NCBI GenBank assembly: GCA_027858355.1
Contig: JAQICW010000172.1
Location: forward strand, 1 to 6,772
DNA from: Desulfobacula sp.
GTDB taxonomy: Bacteria; Desulfobacterota; Desulfobacteria; Desulfobacterales; Desulfobacteraceae
Length of the DNA stretch: 6,772 nucleotides
Direction of reading: 5' to 3'
Shown here: positions 1 through 5,817 of the stretch, in pieces
How the letters are laid out: each line of letters starts with the position of its first letter
How positions within the stretch are numbered: the stretch's first letter is position 1
Program-made: the position numbers and the translations under genes
The notes under the pieces: generated by a model
Database searches by the model: none
Seen by the model: the letters and a program-made list of their open reading frames with translations, nothing else
What the model was told of the DNA's origin: nothing

Positions 1-137
1 TTTTAAGTCTTGAAGCCGTATTTGCTGCCATTGGTGGATGGTTGATTTTAAATGAAATTCTTTCTGGACGTGCTTTTCTGGGATGTGTTCTTATGCTGGC
101 AGGAATGCTGATATCTCAATTGTATTACAAAAAATAA
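1..137 (+). CDS. EamA/DMT-family membrane transporter, C-terminal fragment
   Basis: Only the last 44 codons are inside the window; the frame begins at base 3 and ends at TAA 135-137. The fragment holds two hydrophobic stretches separated by a short polar turn: SLEAVFAAIGGWLILNE, then GRAFLGCVLMLAGMLISQLY, ending in a YYKK tail. The pattern 'SLE-x-VFAA-x-x-GW-x-x-L-x-E' followed by a final Gly-rich helix is typical of the last two transmembrane helices of EamA (drug/metabolite transporter superfamily) permeases, which usually have ten helices in about 290-300 residues. The substrate cannot be told from this part. It lies 110 bases upstream of rocD on the same strand, with no clear hairpin terminator between them, so co-transcription is possible but unproven. 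Family call is fairly sure; function is unknown. Confidence 0.75.
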   Translation, partial: LSLEAVFAAIGGWLILNEILSGRAFLGCVLMLAGMLISQLYYKK

Positions 138-247
138 TAATTTCAATTTCTTAACTTTTATAGCACTTTATTATAAGGTCAGGCTTGCATTATTGTATTT
201 TTTTTGTCAATTTATGGGTAAAAACACAATAAAAAAAGGGGATACAA

Positions 248-1447
248 ATGGATACAAAAGAAATTATCGAGATGGAAAACAAATTTGGGGCAAAAAATTA
301 CAAACCCCTGGATGTTATTCTTGAAAAAGGTAAAGGGATTTGGGTCTGGGACGTTGAAGGCAACAAATACCTGGATTGTCTGGCAGCCTACTCTGCTGTT
401 AATCAGGGCCACTGCCACCCCGGAATCATCAAAAAAATGAAAGAACAGCTTGATAAACTCTGTATCACATCCAGGGCATTCAGAAACAATCAGCTTTCTT
501 TGTTTTATAAAGATATCTGCAAACTGACCAATTCCCATATGGTTCTTCCCATGAACAGCGGTGCTGAAGCTGTGGAAACAGTTATTAAAGCTGTCAGGAA
601 ATGGGGGTACAGGACAAAAAATATTCCTGAAGGCAAAGCTGAAATCATTGTTTGCGAAAACAATTTCCATGGAAGGACCCTGACCATTATCGGATTTTCC
701 ACTGAAGAACAATACAAGGACGGATTCAGCCCGTTTACACCTGGATTCAAAGCTATTTCTTTTGGAGATGCCAGGGCTCTTGAAGATGCCATAAATAAAA
801 ACACTGTAGCATTTCTTGTGGAACCCATCCAGGGTGAAGCAGGTGTAATTGTTCCGCCTGATGGATATTTAAGAGACATCAGAGACATTTGTACAAAAAA
901 CAATGTTGCTCTGGTATTTGATGAAATTCAGACGGGGCTCGGCAGAACGGGAAAACTTCTGGCTGAAGAACATGAAGGGGTTGAATCTGATGTCACATTA
1001 ATAGGCAAAGCCTTATCTGGTGGATGCTATCCTGTATCAGCCGTTCTTTCCAATGCTGAGGTCCTGGGAGTATTTCTTCCGGGTGATCATGGCTCCACTT
1101 TTGGCGGGAATCCCCTGGCCTGTGCCGTGGCAAGACAGGCGCTCAAAGTTCTGATTGATGAAGGCATGATTGAAAATGCTGCCAGAATGGGAGATTATTT
1201 TCAGGAAAAACTAAAAGAAATCCCAAGCCCTTATATAAAAGAAGTCAGGGGCAAAGGGCTTCTTATCGGTGTTGAACTGAAACATGATGCAGGCGGCGCA
1301 AGATCTTTCTGTGAAAAACTGATGAAAAAGGGTCTTTTGTGCAAAGAGACCCATGAAAATGTTATACGGTTTTCTCCACCCCTGGTCATCACAAAACCAG
1401 ACATTGACTGGGCCCTTGAAAGAATCAGGGAGGTCCTTATCCCTTAA
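248..1447 (+). CDS. rocD: Ornithine aminotransferase (ornithine--oxo-acid transaminase)
   Basis: This is a class III, PLP-dependent aminotransferase of 399 residues, the normal length for bacterial RocD. It moves the delta-amino group of L-ornithine to 2-oxoglutarate, giving glutamate-5-semialdehyde and glutamate in the cytoplasm, and so links arginine/ornithine breakdown to proline and glutamate. Visible signatures are [12 protein letters not shown] (about residues 47-58), [10 protein letters not shown] (101-110), FHGRT (140-144), [13 protein letters not shown] (196-208), [12 protein letters not shown] (225-236, D225 binding the PLP ring nitrogen), GKALSGG with the Schiff-base Lys K254, [15 protein letters not shown] (281-295) and [10 protein letters not shown] with R374. 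By comparison with the human enzyme, Y48 and R143 match ornithine-binding Y55 and R180, which favours OAT over GABA or acetylornithine aminotransferase. The position of human Y85 is R79. The start is set by AAGGGGAT at 236-243, a few bases before ATG. The 3' end overlaps the convergent His-rich gene by 11 bases. Confidence 0.93.
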   Translation: MDTKEIIEMENKFGAKNYKPLDVILEKGKGIWVWDVEGNKYLDCLAAYSAVNQGHCHPGIIKKMKEQLDKLCITSRAFRNNQLSLFYKDICKLTNSHMVLPMNSGAEAVETVIKAVRKWGYRTKNIPEGKAEIIVCENNFHGRTLTIIGFSTEEQYKDGFSPFTPGFKAISFGDARALEDAINKNTVAFLVEPIQGEAGVIVPPDGYLRDIRDICTKNNVALVFDEIQTGLGRTGKLLAEEHEGVESDVTLIGKALSGGCYPVSAVLSNAEVLGVFLPGDHGSTFGGNPLACAVARQALKVLIDEGMIENAARMGDYFQEKLKEIPSPYIKEVRGKGLLIGVELKHDAGGARSFCEKLMKKGLLCKETHENVIRFSPPLVITKPDIDWALERIREVLIP

Positions 1448-1790
1448 GTTTATTTAAGGCTTCGCGAAGCTGTTGGGTGACTTCCTGGGACAATTCTCCT
1501 GCTTTTTCAATATTTGCAGCAATCTTATCAAGTCCTGCCTCTTTTGCCCGACCAGCCCAGGTATAAAACGTATCTTTGTGGCTGTCATTGTGATCAATCC
1601 AATGGGAAAACAATTTCTCCAGCTTTTGTTCAAAAGTTAATTCATGTGAAGGACCGTGGTCGTGGGTATGGGGGTGCGTATGGCCATGATCGTGGGAATG
1701 ATTGTGGTCATGGTTGTGGGTTTGGTCATGATCATTGGAATTGCGTTGGTCATGATTATGATCGTGGTCGTGATCGTTATGGTGTGTCAT
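1437..1790 (-). CDS. Small histidine-rich, probable metal-binding protein
   Basis: The product has 117 residues. The first 50 contain 19 histidines, mostly alternating with Asp, Asn, Ser, Thr or Gly; from H25 to H45 every second residue is His. No signal peptide or membrane segment is visible, so it is probably cytoplasmic. After the His-rich tail comes a compact, probably all-helical domain (about 52-117) that opens with a second His cluster, H63-W-I-D-H67-N-D-S-H71, followed by a [10 protein letters not shown] helix and a heptad-like C-terminal helix. I recall similar small domains beginning 'HWIxHNxxH' in anaerobes, but cannot name the family with certainty. Such tails are known from Ni, Co and Zn chaperones and storage proteins (HypB, SlyD, Hpn, CobW/ZIP loops), so metal buffering or delivery is inferred. 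An ATG 17 codons upstream in the same frame (1841) exists, but the start at 1790 has GGAG 7 bases before it and fits the protein better. It is convergent with rocD. Confidence 0.85.
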   Translation of the reverse strand: MTHHNDHDHDHNHDQRNSNDHDQTHNHDHNHSHDHGHTHPHTHDHGPSHELTFEQKLEKLFSHWIDHNDSHKDTFYTWAGRAKEAGLDKIAANIEKAGELSQEVTQQLREALNKLKG

Positions 1791-1797
1791 AATATTA

Positions 1798-1801
1798 CTC
1801 C
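1798..1801 (-). promoter_or_regulatory. Ribosome binding site deciding the start of the His-rich gene
   Basis: Read on the minus strand, GGAG lies 7 bases before ATG 1790-1788. The in-frame ATG further upstream (1841-1839) would add 17 non-His residues. It lies inside the palindrome and next to the sigma-54-like element, which makes it an unlikely start. Confidence 0.7.
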
Positions 1802-1828
1802 ATTCAAATTTTTGTAGGCCCACAGATC

Positions 1829-1850
1829 CCGGTGTGTACATGCATACCGG
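1829..1850. promoter_or_regulatory. Imperfect palindrome, candidate operator of the His-rich gene
   Basis: A 22-base imperfect palindrome with perfect outer arms CCGGT/ACCGG and further symmetric positions inside (16 of 22 positions obey the symmetry). It sits 39 bases upstream of the His-rich gene start and overlaps the -12 part of the sigma-54-like element, where a repressor could block initiation. A metal-responsive regulator would suit the gene product, but the sequence does not match the NikR (GTATGA-N16-TCATAC) pattern. Confidence 0.35.
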
Positions 1851-1857
1851 CTGCCAA
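1841..1857 (-). promoter_or_regulatory. Candidate sigma-54 (-24/-12) promoter of the His-rich gene
   Basis: On the minus strand the sequence is TTGGCAGCCGGTATGCA. Aligned with the RpoN consensus YTGGCACGrNNNTTGCW it keeps the invariant GG and GC dinucleotides at the exact 12-base register, and differs at four less constrained positions. Predicted transcription would begin near 1830, giving a leader of about 40 bases before ATG 1790. No good sigma-70 pair was seen for this gene. No activator binding site was identified further upstream, so this remains a motif match. Confidence 0.4.
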
Positions 1858-1904
1858 TGCCTGAAAACAATTTTTTAATTTCTAACCTCATAACTTGTAT
1901 TGAT

Positions 1905-1938
1905 ACTCTTGTTGTGCGCATACTTGCAAGAGTTTTTT
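1905..1938 (+). terminator. Possible rho-independent terminator (plus strand)
   Basis: ACTCTTG (1905-1911) pairs perfectly with CAAGAGT (1927-1933), with one extra G-U pair inside, and the second arm runs directly into a six-T run (1933-1938). The loop contains the small palindrome TGCGCA. The stem is only moderately GC-rich, so strength is uncertain. No plus-strand gene lies immediately upstream; the nearest is rocD, 458 bases away. It may stop rocD read-through before the SH3 gene. Confidence 0.45.
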
Positions 1939-1963
1939 ATTGTAAAATAGTACAAGGATTGCT

Positions 1964-2002
1964 ATGAAAGCAATGAAACCAATGGAGGCAGACAAAAGAT
2001 GA
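1964..2002 (+). other. Possible 12-codon upstream ORF (MKAMKPMEADKR)
   Basis: ATG 1964 opens a 12-codon frame with two further Met codons. Its TGA (2000-2002) overlaps the ATG of the SH3 gene as ATGA, the arrangement typical of translational coupling. AAGGA at 1954-1958 lies 5 bases upstream. Against it: a candidate -10 box TAAAAT at 1943-1948 would place the transcript start near this ribosome site, and such a short frame can arise by chance. Confidence 0.2.
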
Positions 2003-2640
2003 AAAAATCACTTTTTTACTTTATGATCTTTATAGCGATACTTTTTTTATTACCACCGCTTAGCTGGGCTAAAACGGGCTATGTTTCAGATCGTCTGATA
2101 TTAAATTTCAGACAGGAGCCGGACAGTGCTTCTGCTGTAATAAAACCATTAAAAAGCGATGACCCTGTCTTTATTCTGGAAGAAAAAAATGAATTCTATA
2201 AAGTTGAGCTTGAATCCAAGGAAATAGGCTGGGTAGAAAAAAAATTTATTATTTTTGAACTTCCGAAAACACTTATCATTGATCAATTAAAACAGGAAAA
2301 CAACGACCTTAAAGACAAAATTTCCGAATTAAGCTTACTTGAAGCAGATTTAAAAAAAAATGTGGACACTTTGCTTTCAGACAAAGATATAAAATCCAAT
2401 GATCAGATCGAAAATACTGTAAACATTCAAAAGATTGTTCAGGAAAACCAGATGTATCAAGAAAAAAATCTGGCGCTTTCCCAGGAGCTTGCTTTATTGA
2501 AAAAGGAAAATAAAAACCTTTTTAAAACCAGCATGATCAAATGGTTTCTATCTGGAGTTGGTGTTTTGCTGCTAGGATGGATTATCGGACAGGGTATATC
2601 TTCAAGAAAACGAAAATCCAGTTCTTCTCTTCTGGGATAG
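1999..2640 (+). CDS. SH3-domain, coiled-coil, membrane-anchored periplasmic protein (YgiM/TIGR04211-like)
   Basis: The 213-residue product has four parts in order: a signal peptide (KKS, hydrophobic core about 5-20, likely cleavage after SWA at 24); a bacterial SH3 domain (about 26-86, with YVSDRLILNFRQEP near the start and the closing GWVEKKFI strand); a long charged coiled coil (about 92-175, rich in Lys, Glu, Asn and Leu); and a C-terminal transmembrane helix (about 180-200) ending in an SSRKRK tail. This order, and the ending 'KWFLSGVGVLLLG...SRKRK', closely match E. coli YgiM (206 residues) and the SH3-and-anchor family TIGR04211. The SH3 domain should face the periplasm with the basic tail in the cytoplasm. 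Its role is not settled; a peptidoglycan or envelope function is usually assumed. GGAGG at 1984-1988, ten bases before ATG, supports the start. acnA follows after 92 bases with no obvious terminator. Confidence 0.88.
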   Translation: MKKSLFYFMIFIAILFLLPPLSWAKTGYVSDRLILNFRQEPDSASAVIKPLKSDDPVFILEEKNEFYKVELESKEIGWVEKKFIIFELPKTLIIDQLKQENNDLKDKISELSLLEADLKKNVDTLLSDKDIKSNDQIENTVNIQKIVQENQMYQEKNLALSQELALLKKENKNLFKTSMIKWFLSGVGVLLLGWIIGQGISSRKRKSSSSLLG

Positions 2641-2732
2641 TCAAAGGTAACTTACTCAAATCTGGCAACTCCTAAAATTGAGCTAATGAAAAAAATAAGG
2701 CAGAAAACAAAAACCCCCATAGGAGCTGGCAA

Positions 2733-5384
2733 ATGACCAATCATAGTTTAAAACAAAAGCTTGTCCTGAACAGCCAGGAGTATATCGTCCACAATATCAA
2801 TTTACTTGAAGAAAAGGGGCTGGCCAGGATCAATCGCCTGCCCTATGCAGCCAGGGTACTGATAGAAAATCTTGCGCGGAATATGGATTCTAAAACCATC
2901 CTATGGTCAGACATTGTCACTGCGGCAAAATTCTATGAAACCGATACAAAAACTTCTGAATTGATTGCATTCTATCCTGCAAGGGTCCTTATGCAGGATT
3001 TCACGGGAGTCCCTGCTGTTGTTGATTTTGCCGCCATGAGGGATGCCCTCAAAACAGCCGGCCTTGATCCCGGAAAAATCAATCCTCTGGTCCCTGTGGA
3101 CCTGGTCATTGATCATTCTATCCAGGTAGATCATTTTAAAGAAAAAAATTCATTTTTTTTAAATGCTCAAAAAGAATATGAACGAAACAAAGAGCGATAT
3201 CAGCTCTTAAAATGGGCCCAGAAAAACTTTGACAATTTCAGAGTTGTCCCTCCGGAATCAGGAATTTGCCACCAGATTAACCTTGAATACCTTGCTAAAG
3301 TCATCTCAACAAAACAAACCAAAACAGGCCTGTTGGCTTTTCCTGATACCCTGGTTGGAACGGATTCCCACACTACCATGATCAATGCGTTAGGTGTCCT
3401 TGGCTGGGGCGTCGGCGGTATTGAAGCTGAAGCTGTCATGCTGGGCCAGCCCTATTACATGAACCTTCCTCAAATCATTGGTGTCAATTTTATTGGCAAA
3501 CCACAAAAACAGATCACTTCAACAGATATTGCTCTCTATGTGACCAATATCCTTCGCAAAGAAAATGTGGTTGAAAAAATTGTTGAATACACGGGAAAAG
3601 GCTTAAAGCATCTTACATTGACAGACAGAGCCACTATTTCCAATATGTCCCCGGAATATGGCGCCACAGCCGGTTTCTTTCCCGTTGATGAGCATACGCT
3701 AAATTATCTTAAAAAAACAAATCGATCCAAAACAGCTGCCCTTGTTGAAGCATATTGCAAGGCTTGTGGATTCTTTAATACCTATGATGATGACATCCAT
3801 TTCTCAAAAAAAATAAACATAGACCTTTCTTTAATTGAAACTTCTGTTGCAGGTCCCTCAAGGCCCCAGGACAGAATCTCTCTTTCCCTTGTAAAAGAAA
3901 GGGTGACCCAAATATTTGATCTTGAAAACAGAAAAAAAATTCAAATCCATCCAGAAAACAAACCCCAGGCCCTGACCAATGGAAGCGTGGTGATTGCCGC
4001 CATTACATCCTGTACCAATACATCCAACCCCTATGTCATGATCGGTGCCGGACTTGCTGCCAAAAAGGCAGTTGAAAAGGGATTGTTCATTCCCTGGTAT
4101 GTGAAGCCTTCTCTGTCTCCCGGTTCCAGGGTGGTCCTTGATTATCTTAAAGGTTCCGGGTTAATGGACTATTTCCAGGAACTTGGCTTTAACAATACAG
4201 GTTTTGGGTGCATGACCTGTATCGGAAACAGCGGCCCCCTTGATCCGTTTATTAAAGAATCCATTAAAACCCATGGCCTGGATGTCATGTCTGTACTTTC
4301 AGGTAACAGAAATTTTGAAGCAAGGATACACCAGGATGTCATAGGCAATTTTTTAATGTCGCCCATTCTTGTGGTGATCTATGCCATTGCAGGAAGAATT
4401 GACATCGACTTTAAATCAGAACCCCTTGGATTTTCAAAGGATAAAAGTCCCGTATTTATGAAGGATATATGGCCCGGGGCTGATGAAATAAATCATTTTG
4501 TCGAAACCTATGTTCAGGAAAAATTCTTCAAAGACCAGTATACCGACATTTTTAAAGGTGACAAGCTCTGGCAGGAACTTGAAGTGGATGAAAGCACCAC
4601 CTTCAAGTTTAATGAAGATTCCAACTATATCAGGAACCCTCCCTTTTTCAAAGACTTTCCCCTGGATCTGCCAGATCTTGAGGATATCAAAAATGCCAGG
4701 GCCCTTCTTGTACTGGGAGACTCAGTCACCACAGACCATATTTCTCCTGCAGGCGCCATCCCTGTGGATTATCCAGCAGGAAAATACCTGGTTGAAAATG
4801 GTGTAAAACCATGGGAATTCAATTCCTATGGTTCCCGCAGGGGAAACCATGAAGTCATGATGAGGGGCACATTTGCCAATATCAGGATCAAGAACCAACT
4901 TGTTTCCGATATTGGCGGTCTCACCCTTAAATTTCCCGAAAGCAAACTTGAATTTGTGTTTGATGCTTCCCAAAAATACCAAAATGAAAAAACAGACCTT
5001 ATTGTTTTCGGGGGCAAGGAATATGGAACGGGTTCATCAAGGGACTGGGCAGCCAAAGGCCCCAGTCTTTTAGGAATAAAGGCTGTCATTGCTACATCTT
5101 TTGAGAGAATACACAGGTCCAACCTTGTGGGGATGGGAGTTCTGCCGTTGATTTTCAAAGATGGAGAATCCTTTGAAACCATAGGGCTCAAAGGAGATGA
5201 AACCTTTGAAATAAGTAATTTAAACCAGATCCAACCCAATGGTATTCTACCGGTTAAAGCCATCAAAAATGGCAAAGAAAAAATATTCCATGTTATTGTC
5301 AAACTCAACACGGATATTGAAATCAACTATATTAAAAACGGGGGAATCCTTCACTATGTGCTGCGTCAAATGATAAATGCTTGA
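2733..5384 (+). CDS. acnA: Aconitate hydratase, AcnA/IRP1 type
   Basis: This 883-residue cytoplasmic [4Fe-4S] enzyme (E. coli AcnA has 891) interconverts citrate and isocitrate through cis-aconitate in the TCA cycle. The cluster ligands are C427 (SCTNTSNP) and C493/C496 (GCMTCIGNSGPL). Active-site pieces are D127-H128 (DHSIQVD), G-T-D211-S-H213-T, the arginine pair R526 and R531 (GNRNFEAR), and the C-terminal swivelling domain with GTG-S768-S-R770, where S768 matches the catalytic serine Ser642 of mitochondrial aconitase. Other AcnA marks are LGVLGWGVGGIEAEAVMLGQ, DRATISNMSPEYGAT, GDSVTTDHISPAGAIP and GNHEVMMRGTFANIR. LGWGVGG and the SPEYGAT-GFFP stretch favour AcnA over the 2-methylcitrate dehydratase AcnD. 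No truncation or frameshift is seen. AGGAG at 2721-2725 lies 7 bases before ATG. In a sulfate reducer it would serve oxidative or biosynthetic TCA flux (inference). No strong promoter was found in the 92-base gap upstream. Confidence 0.96.
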   Translation: MTNHSLKQKLVLNSQEYIVHNINLLEEKGLARINRLPYAARVLIENLARNMDSKTILWSDIVTAAKFYETDTKTSELIAFYPARVLMQDFTGVPAVVDFAAMRDALKTAGLDPGKINPLVPVDLVIDHSIQVDHFKEKNSFFLNAQKEYERNKERYQLLKWAQKNFDNFRVVPPESGICHQINLEYLAKVISTKQTKTGLLAFPDTLVGTDSHTTMINALGVLGWGVGGIEAEAVMLGQPYYMNLPQIIGVNFIGKPQKQITSTDIALYVTNILRKENVVEKIVEYTGKGLKHLTLTDRATISNMSPEYGATAGFFPVDEHTLNYLKKTNRSKTAALVEAYCKACGFFNTYDDDIHFSKKINIDLSLIETSVAGPSRPQDRISLSLVKERVTQIFDLENRKKIQIHPENKPQALTNGSVVIAAITSCTNTSNPYVMIGAGLAAKKAVEKGLFIPWYVKPSLSPGSRVVLDYLKGSGLMDYFQELGFNNTGFGCMTCIGNSGPLDPFIKESIKTHGLDVMSVLSGNRNFEARIHQDVIGNFLMSPILVVIYAIAGRIDIDFKSEPLGFSKDKSPVFMKDIWPGADEINHFVETYVQEKFFKDQYTDIFKGDKLWQELEVDESTTFKFNEDSNYIRNPPFFKDFPLDLPDLEDIKNARALLVLGDSVTTDHISPAGAIPVDYPAGKYLVENGVKPWEFNSYGSRRGNHEVMMRGTFANIRIKNQLVSDIGGLTLKFPESKLEFVFDASQKYQNEKTDLIVFGGKEYGTGSSRDWAAKGPSLLGIKAVIATSFERIHRSNLVGMGVLPLIFKDGESFETIGLKGDETFEISNLNQIQPNGILPVKAIKNGKEKIFHVIVKLNTDIEINYIKNGGILHYVLRQMINA

Positions 5385-5393
5385 AGTTGCCTC

Positions 5394-5460
5394 TCCACTG
5401 GAAATTCTGGACGTTATCTTGCAAAAAAGCATTTACGAACTTGCTATACATTCCAGTGGA
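5394..5460. repeat. 10-bp inverted repeat downstream of acnA
   Basis: TCCACTGGAA (5394-5403) and TTCCAGTGGA (5451-5460) are perfect reverse complements separated by 47 AT-rich bases. The first arm begins 10 bases after the acnA stop and the second ends exactly where the large hairpin stem (5461-5476) begins. No T-run follows, so it is not a classical intrinsic terminator. It may be the outer part of the neighbouring element or a 3'-end stem of the acnA transcript. Confidence 0.6.
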
Positions 5461-5673
5461 AGGGTGATTGCCTTACTGGAGCATTATGGATCATGGCTTA
5501 CAAGCTCTTGATTACTATAGCGGTTAAGCCGCCATGGTGTTTGAGCGAAGAATGAGCGAGTTCATGGCGGTCAGCGAAAGTAATCTTACGTGTGACCTTC
5601 AGGTTACGTGTGATCTTCAGGTTAGAGCTTGTAGCAATATCCATCCAGCGGACGTAAGGCGATCACCCTGGAA
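5451..5673 (+). repeat. Large nested palindromic element (MITE-like or structured RNA)
   Basis: Most of the 433-base gene-free stretch 5385-5817 is one long imperfect hairpin. Paired arms, from outside in: TTCC 5451-5454 with GGAA 5670-5673; 16 pairs 5461-5476 with 5654-5669 (15 Watson-Crick plus one T-G); ATGGAT 5486-5491 with ATCCAT 5639-5644; TACAAGCTCT 5499-5508 with AGAGCTTGTA 5624-5633, continued by GC/GC across a one-base bulge; GATTACT 5510-5516 with AGTAATC 5579-5585; and CCGCCATG 5529-5536 with CATGGCGG 5563-5570. The T-G pair is stable only in plus-strand RNA. GCGG/CCGC (5520-5523, 5529-5532) offers a competing small hairpin, and TGAGCGA occurs twice in the apical loop. No coding frame of useful length with a ribosome site is present. 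It could be a short non-autonomous palindromic transposon, an intergenic repeat family or an ncRNA; the sequence alone does not decide. Confidence 0.6.
5586..5621. repeat. 18-bp tandem duplication, two copies
   Basis: The unit TTACGTGTGACCTTCAGG (5586-5603) is repeated directly at 5604-5621 with one C-to-T change at the eleventh base; a third TTA follows. The pair sits on the 3' arm of the large hairpin between two paired segments and has no partner on the 5' arm, so it looks like a secondary expansion inside the element. Confidence 0.8.
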
Positions 5674-5725
5674 CGGGTTATGTAAAATTTCTTAAGGCAA
5701 ATATCCAGATAAAAAAAAAGAGCTA

Positions 5726-5754
5726 TTGACACCAGATTTAAAGTGATATATCAC
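5726..5754 (+). promoter_or_regulatory. Sigma-70-like promoter of the gntR-ygeY operon
   Basis: A perfect -35 box TTGACA (5726-5731) is followed after 17 bases by TATCAC (5749-5754, 4 of 6 to TATAAT); an alternative -10, TATATC, lies at 5747-5752 with a 15-base spacer. A nine-A run (5711-5719) lies just upstream and could act as an UP-like element. The start would fall near 5761, giving a leader of about 55 bases before ATG 5818. Confidence 0.5.
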
Positions 5755-5770
5755 ATCCAATATGTTGGAT
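5743..5770. promoter_or_regulatory. Two abutting palindromes, candidate operator for the GntR regulator
   Basis: GTGATATATCAC (5743-5754) is a perfect 12-bp palindrome covering the -10 region. Directly after it, ATCCAA-TATG-TTGGAT (5755-5770) is a perfect 6+4+6 inverted repeat near the expected start of transcription. GntR/FCD proteins bind short palindromes as dimers and often control their own promoter, so repression by the downstream gene product is a natural reading. Neither site has the spacing of CRP (GTGA-N6-TCAC) or FNR (TTGAT-N4-ATCAA) boxes. Confidence 0.5.
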
Positions 5771-5817
5771 TATATTTAAAATAACCAGAAATTATTAACA
5801 GGGAGAACGCTTTATCC

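Noticed and set aside
151..216. Possible rocD promoters (TTAACT with TATAAG 172-177; TTGCAT 185-190 with a weak -10)
   Set aside because: The first pair has only a 15-base spacer and the second lacks a recognisable -10; neither is strong enough to call in such AT-rich DNA.
212..712. Minus-strand frame of 166 codons over the start of rocD
   Set aside because: Antisense shadow of rocD; Phe/Asn-rich translation typical of reversed AT-rich codons.
1442..1470. CCTTAA/TTAAGG stem and GCTTCGCGAAGC palindrome right after rocD as a terminator
   Set aside because: Both are symmetric but no T-run follows on either strand, and they lie within the coding region of the His-rich gene.
1514..1792. Plus-strand frame of 92 codons rich in Cys, Gly and His
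   Set aside because: It is the antisense reading of the repetitive His codons (CAT/CAC/GAT/AAT) of the His-rich gene; it has no ribosome site and the minus-strand frame has a clear one.
1791..1841. N-terminal extension of the His-rich protein to ATG 1841
   Set aside because: The extra 17 residues have no ribosome site and lie in the palindrome/promoter region; GGAG 7 bases before ATG 1790 marks the real start.
4826..5326. Minus-strand frame of 166 codons inside acnA
   Set aside because: It lies wholly within an intact, strongly conserved acnA frame, has no recognisable domain and no supporting start signal.
5586..5621. CRISPR array
   Set aside because: Only two directly abutting 18-base copies with no spacers; this is a tandem duplication.
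5743..5754. CRP or FNR box reading of GTGATATATCAC
   Set aside because: The half-site spacing is 4 for GTGA/TCAC (CRP needs 6) and 2 for TGAT/ATCA (FNR needs 4), so it fits neither.
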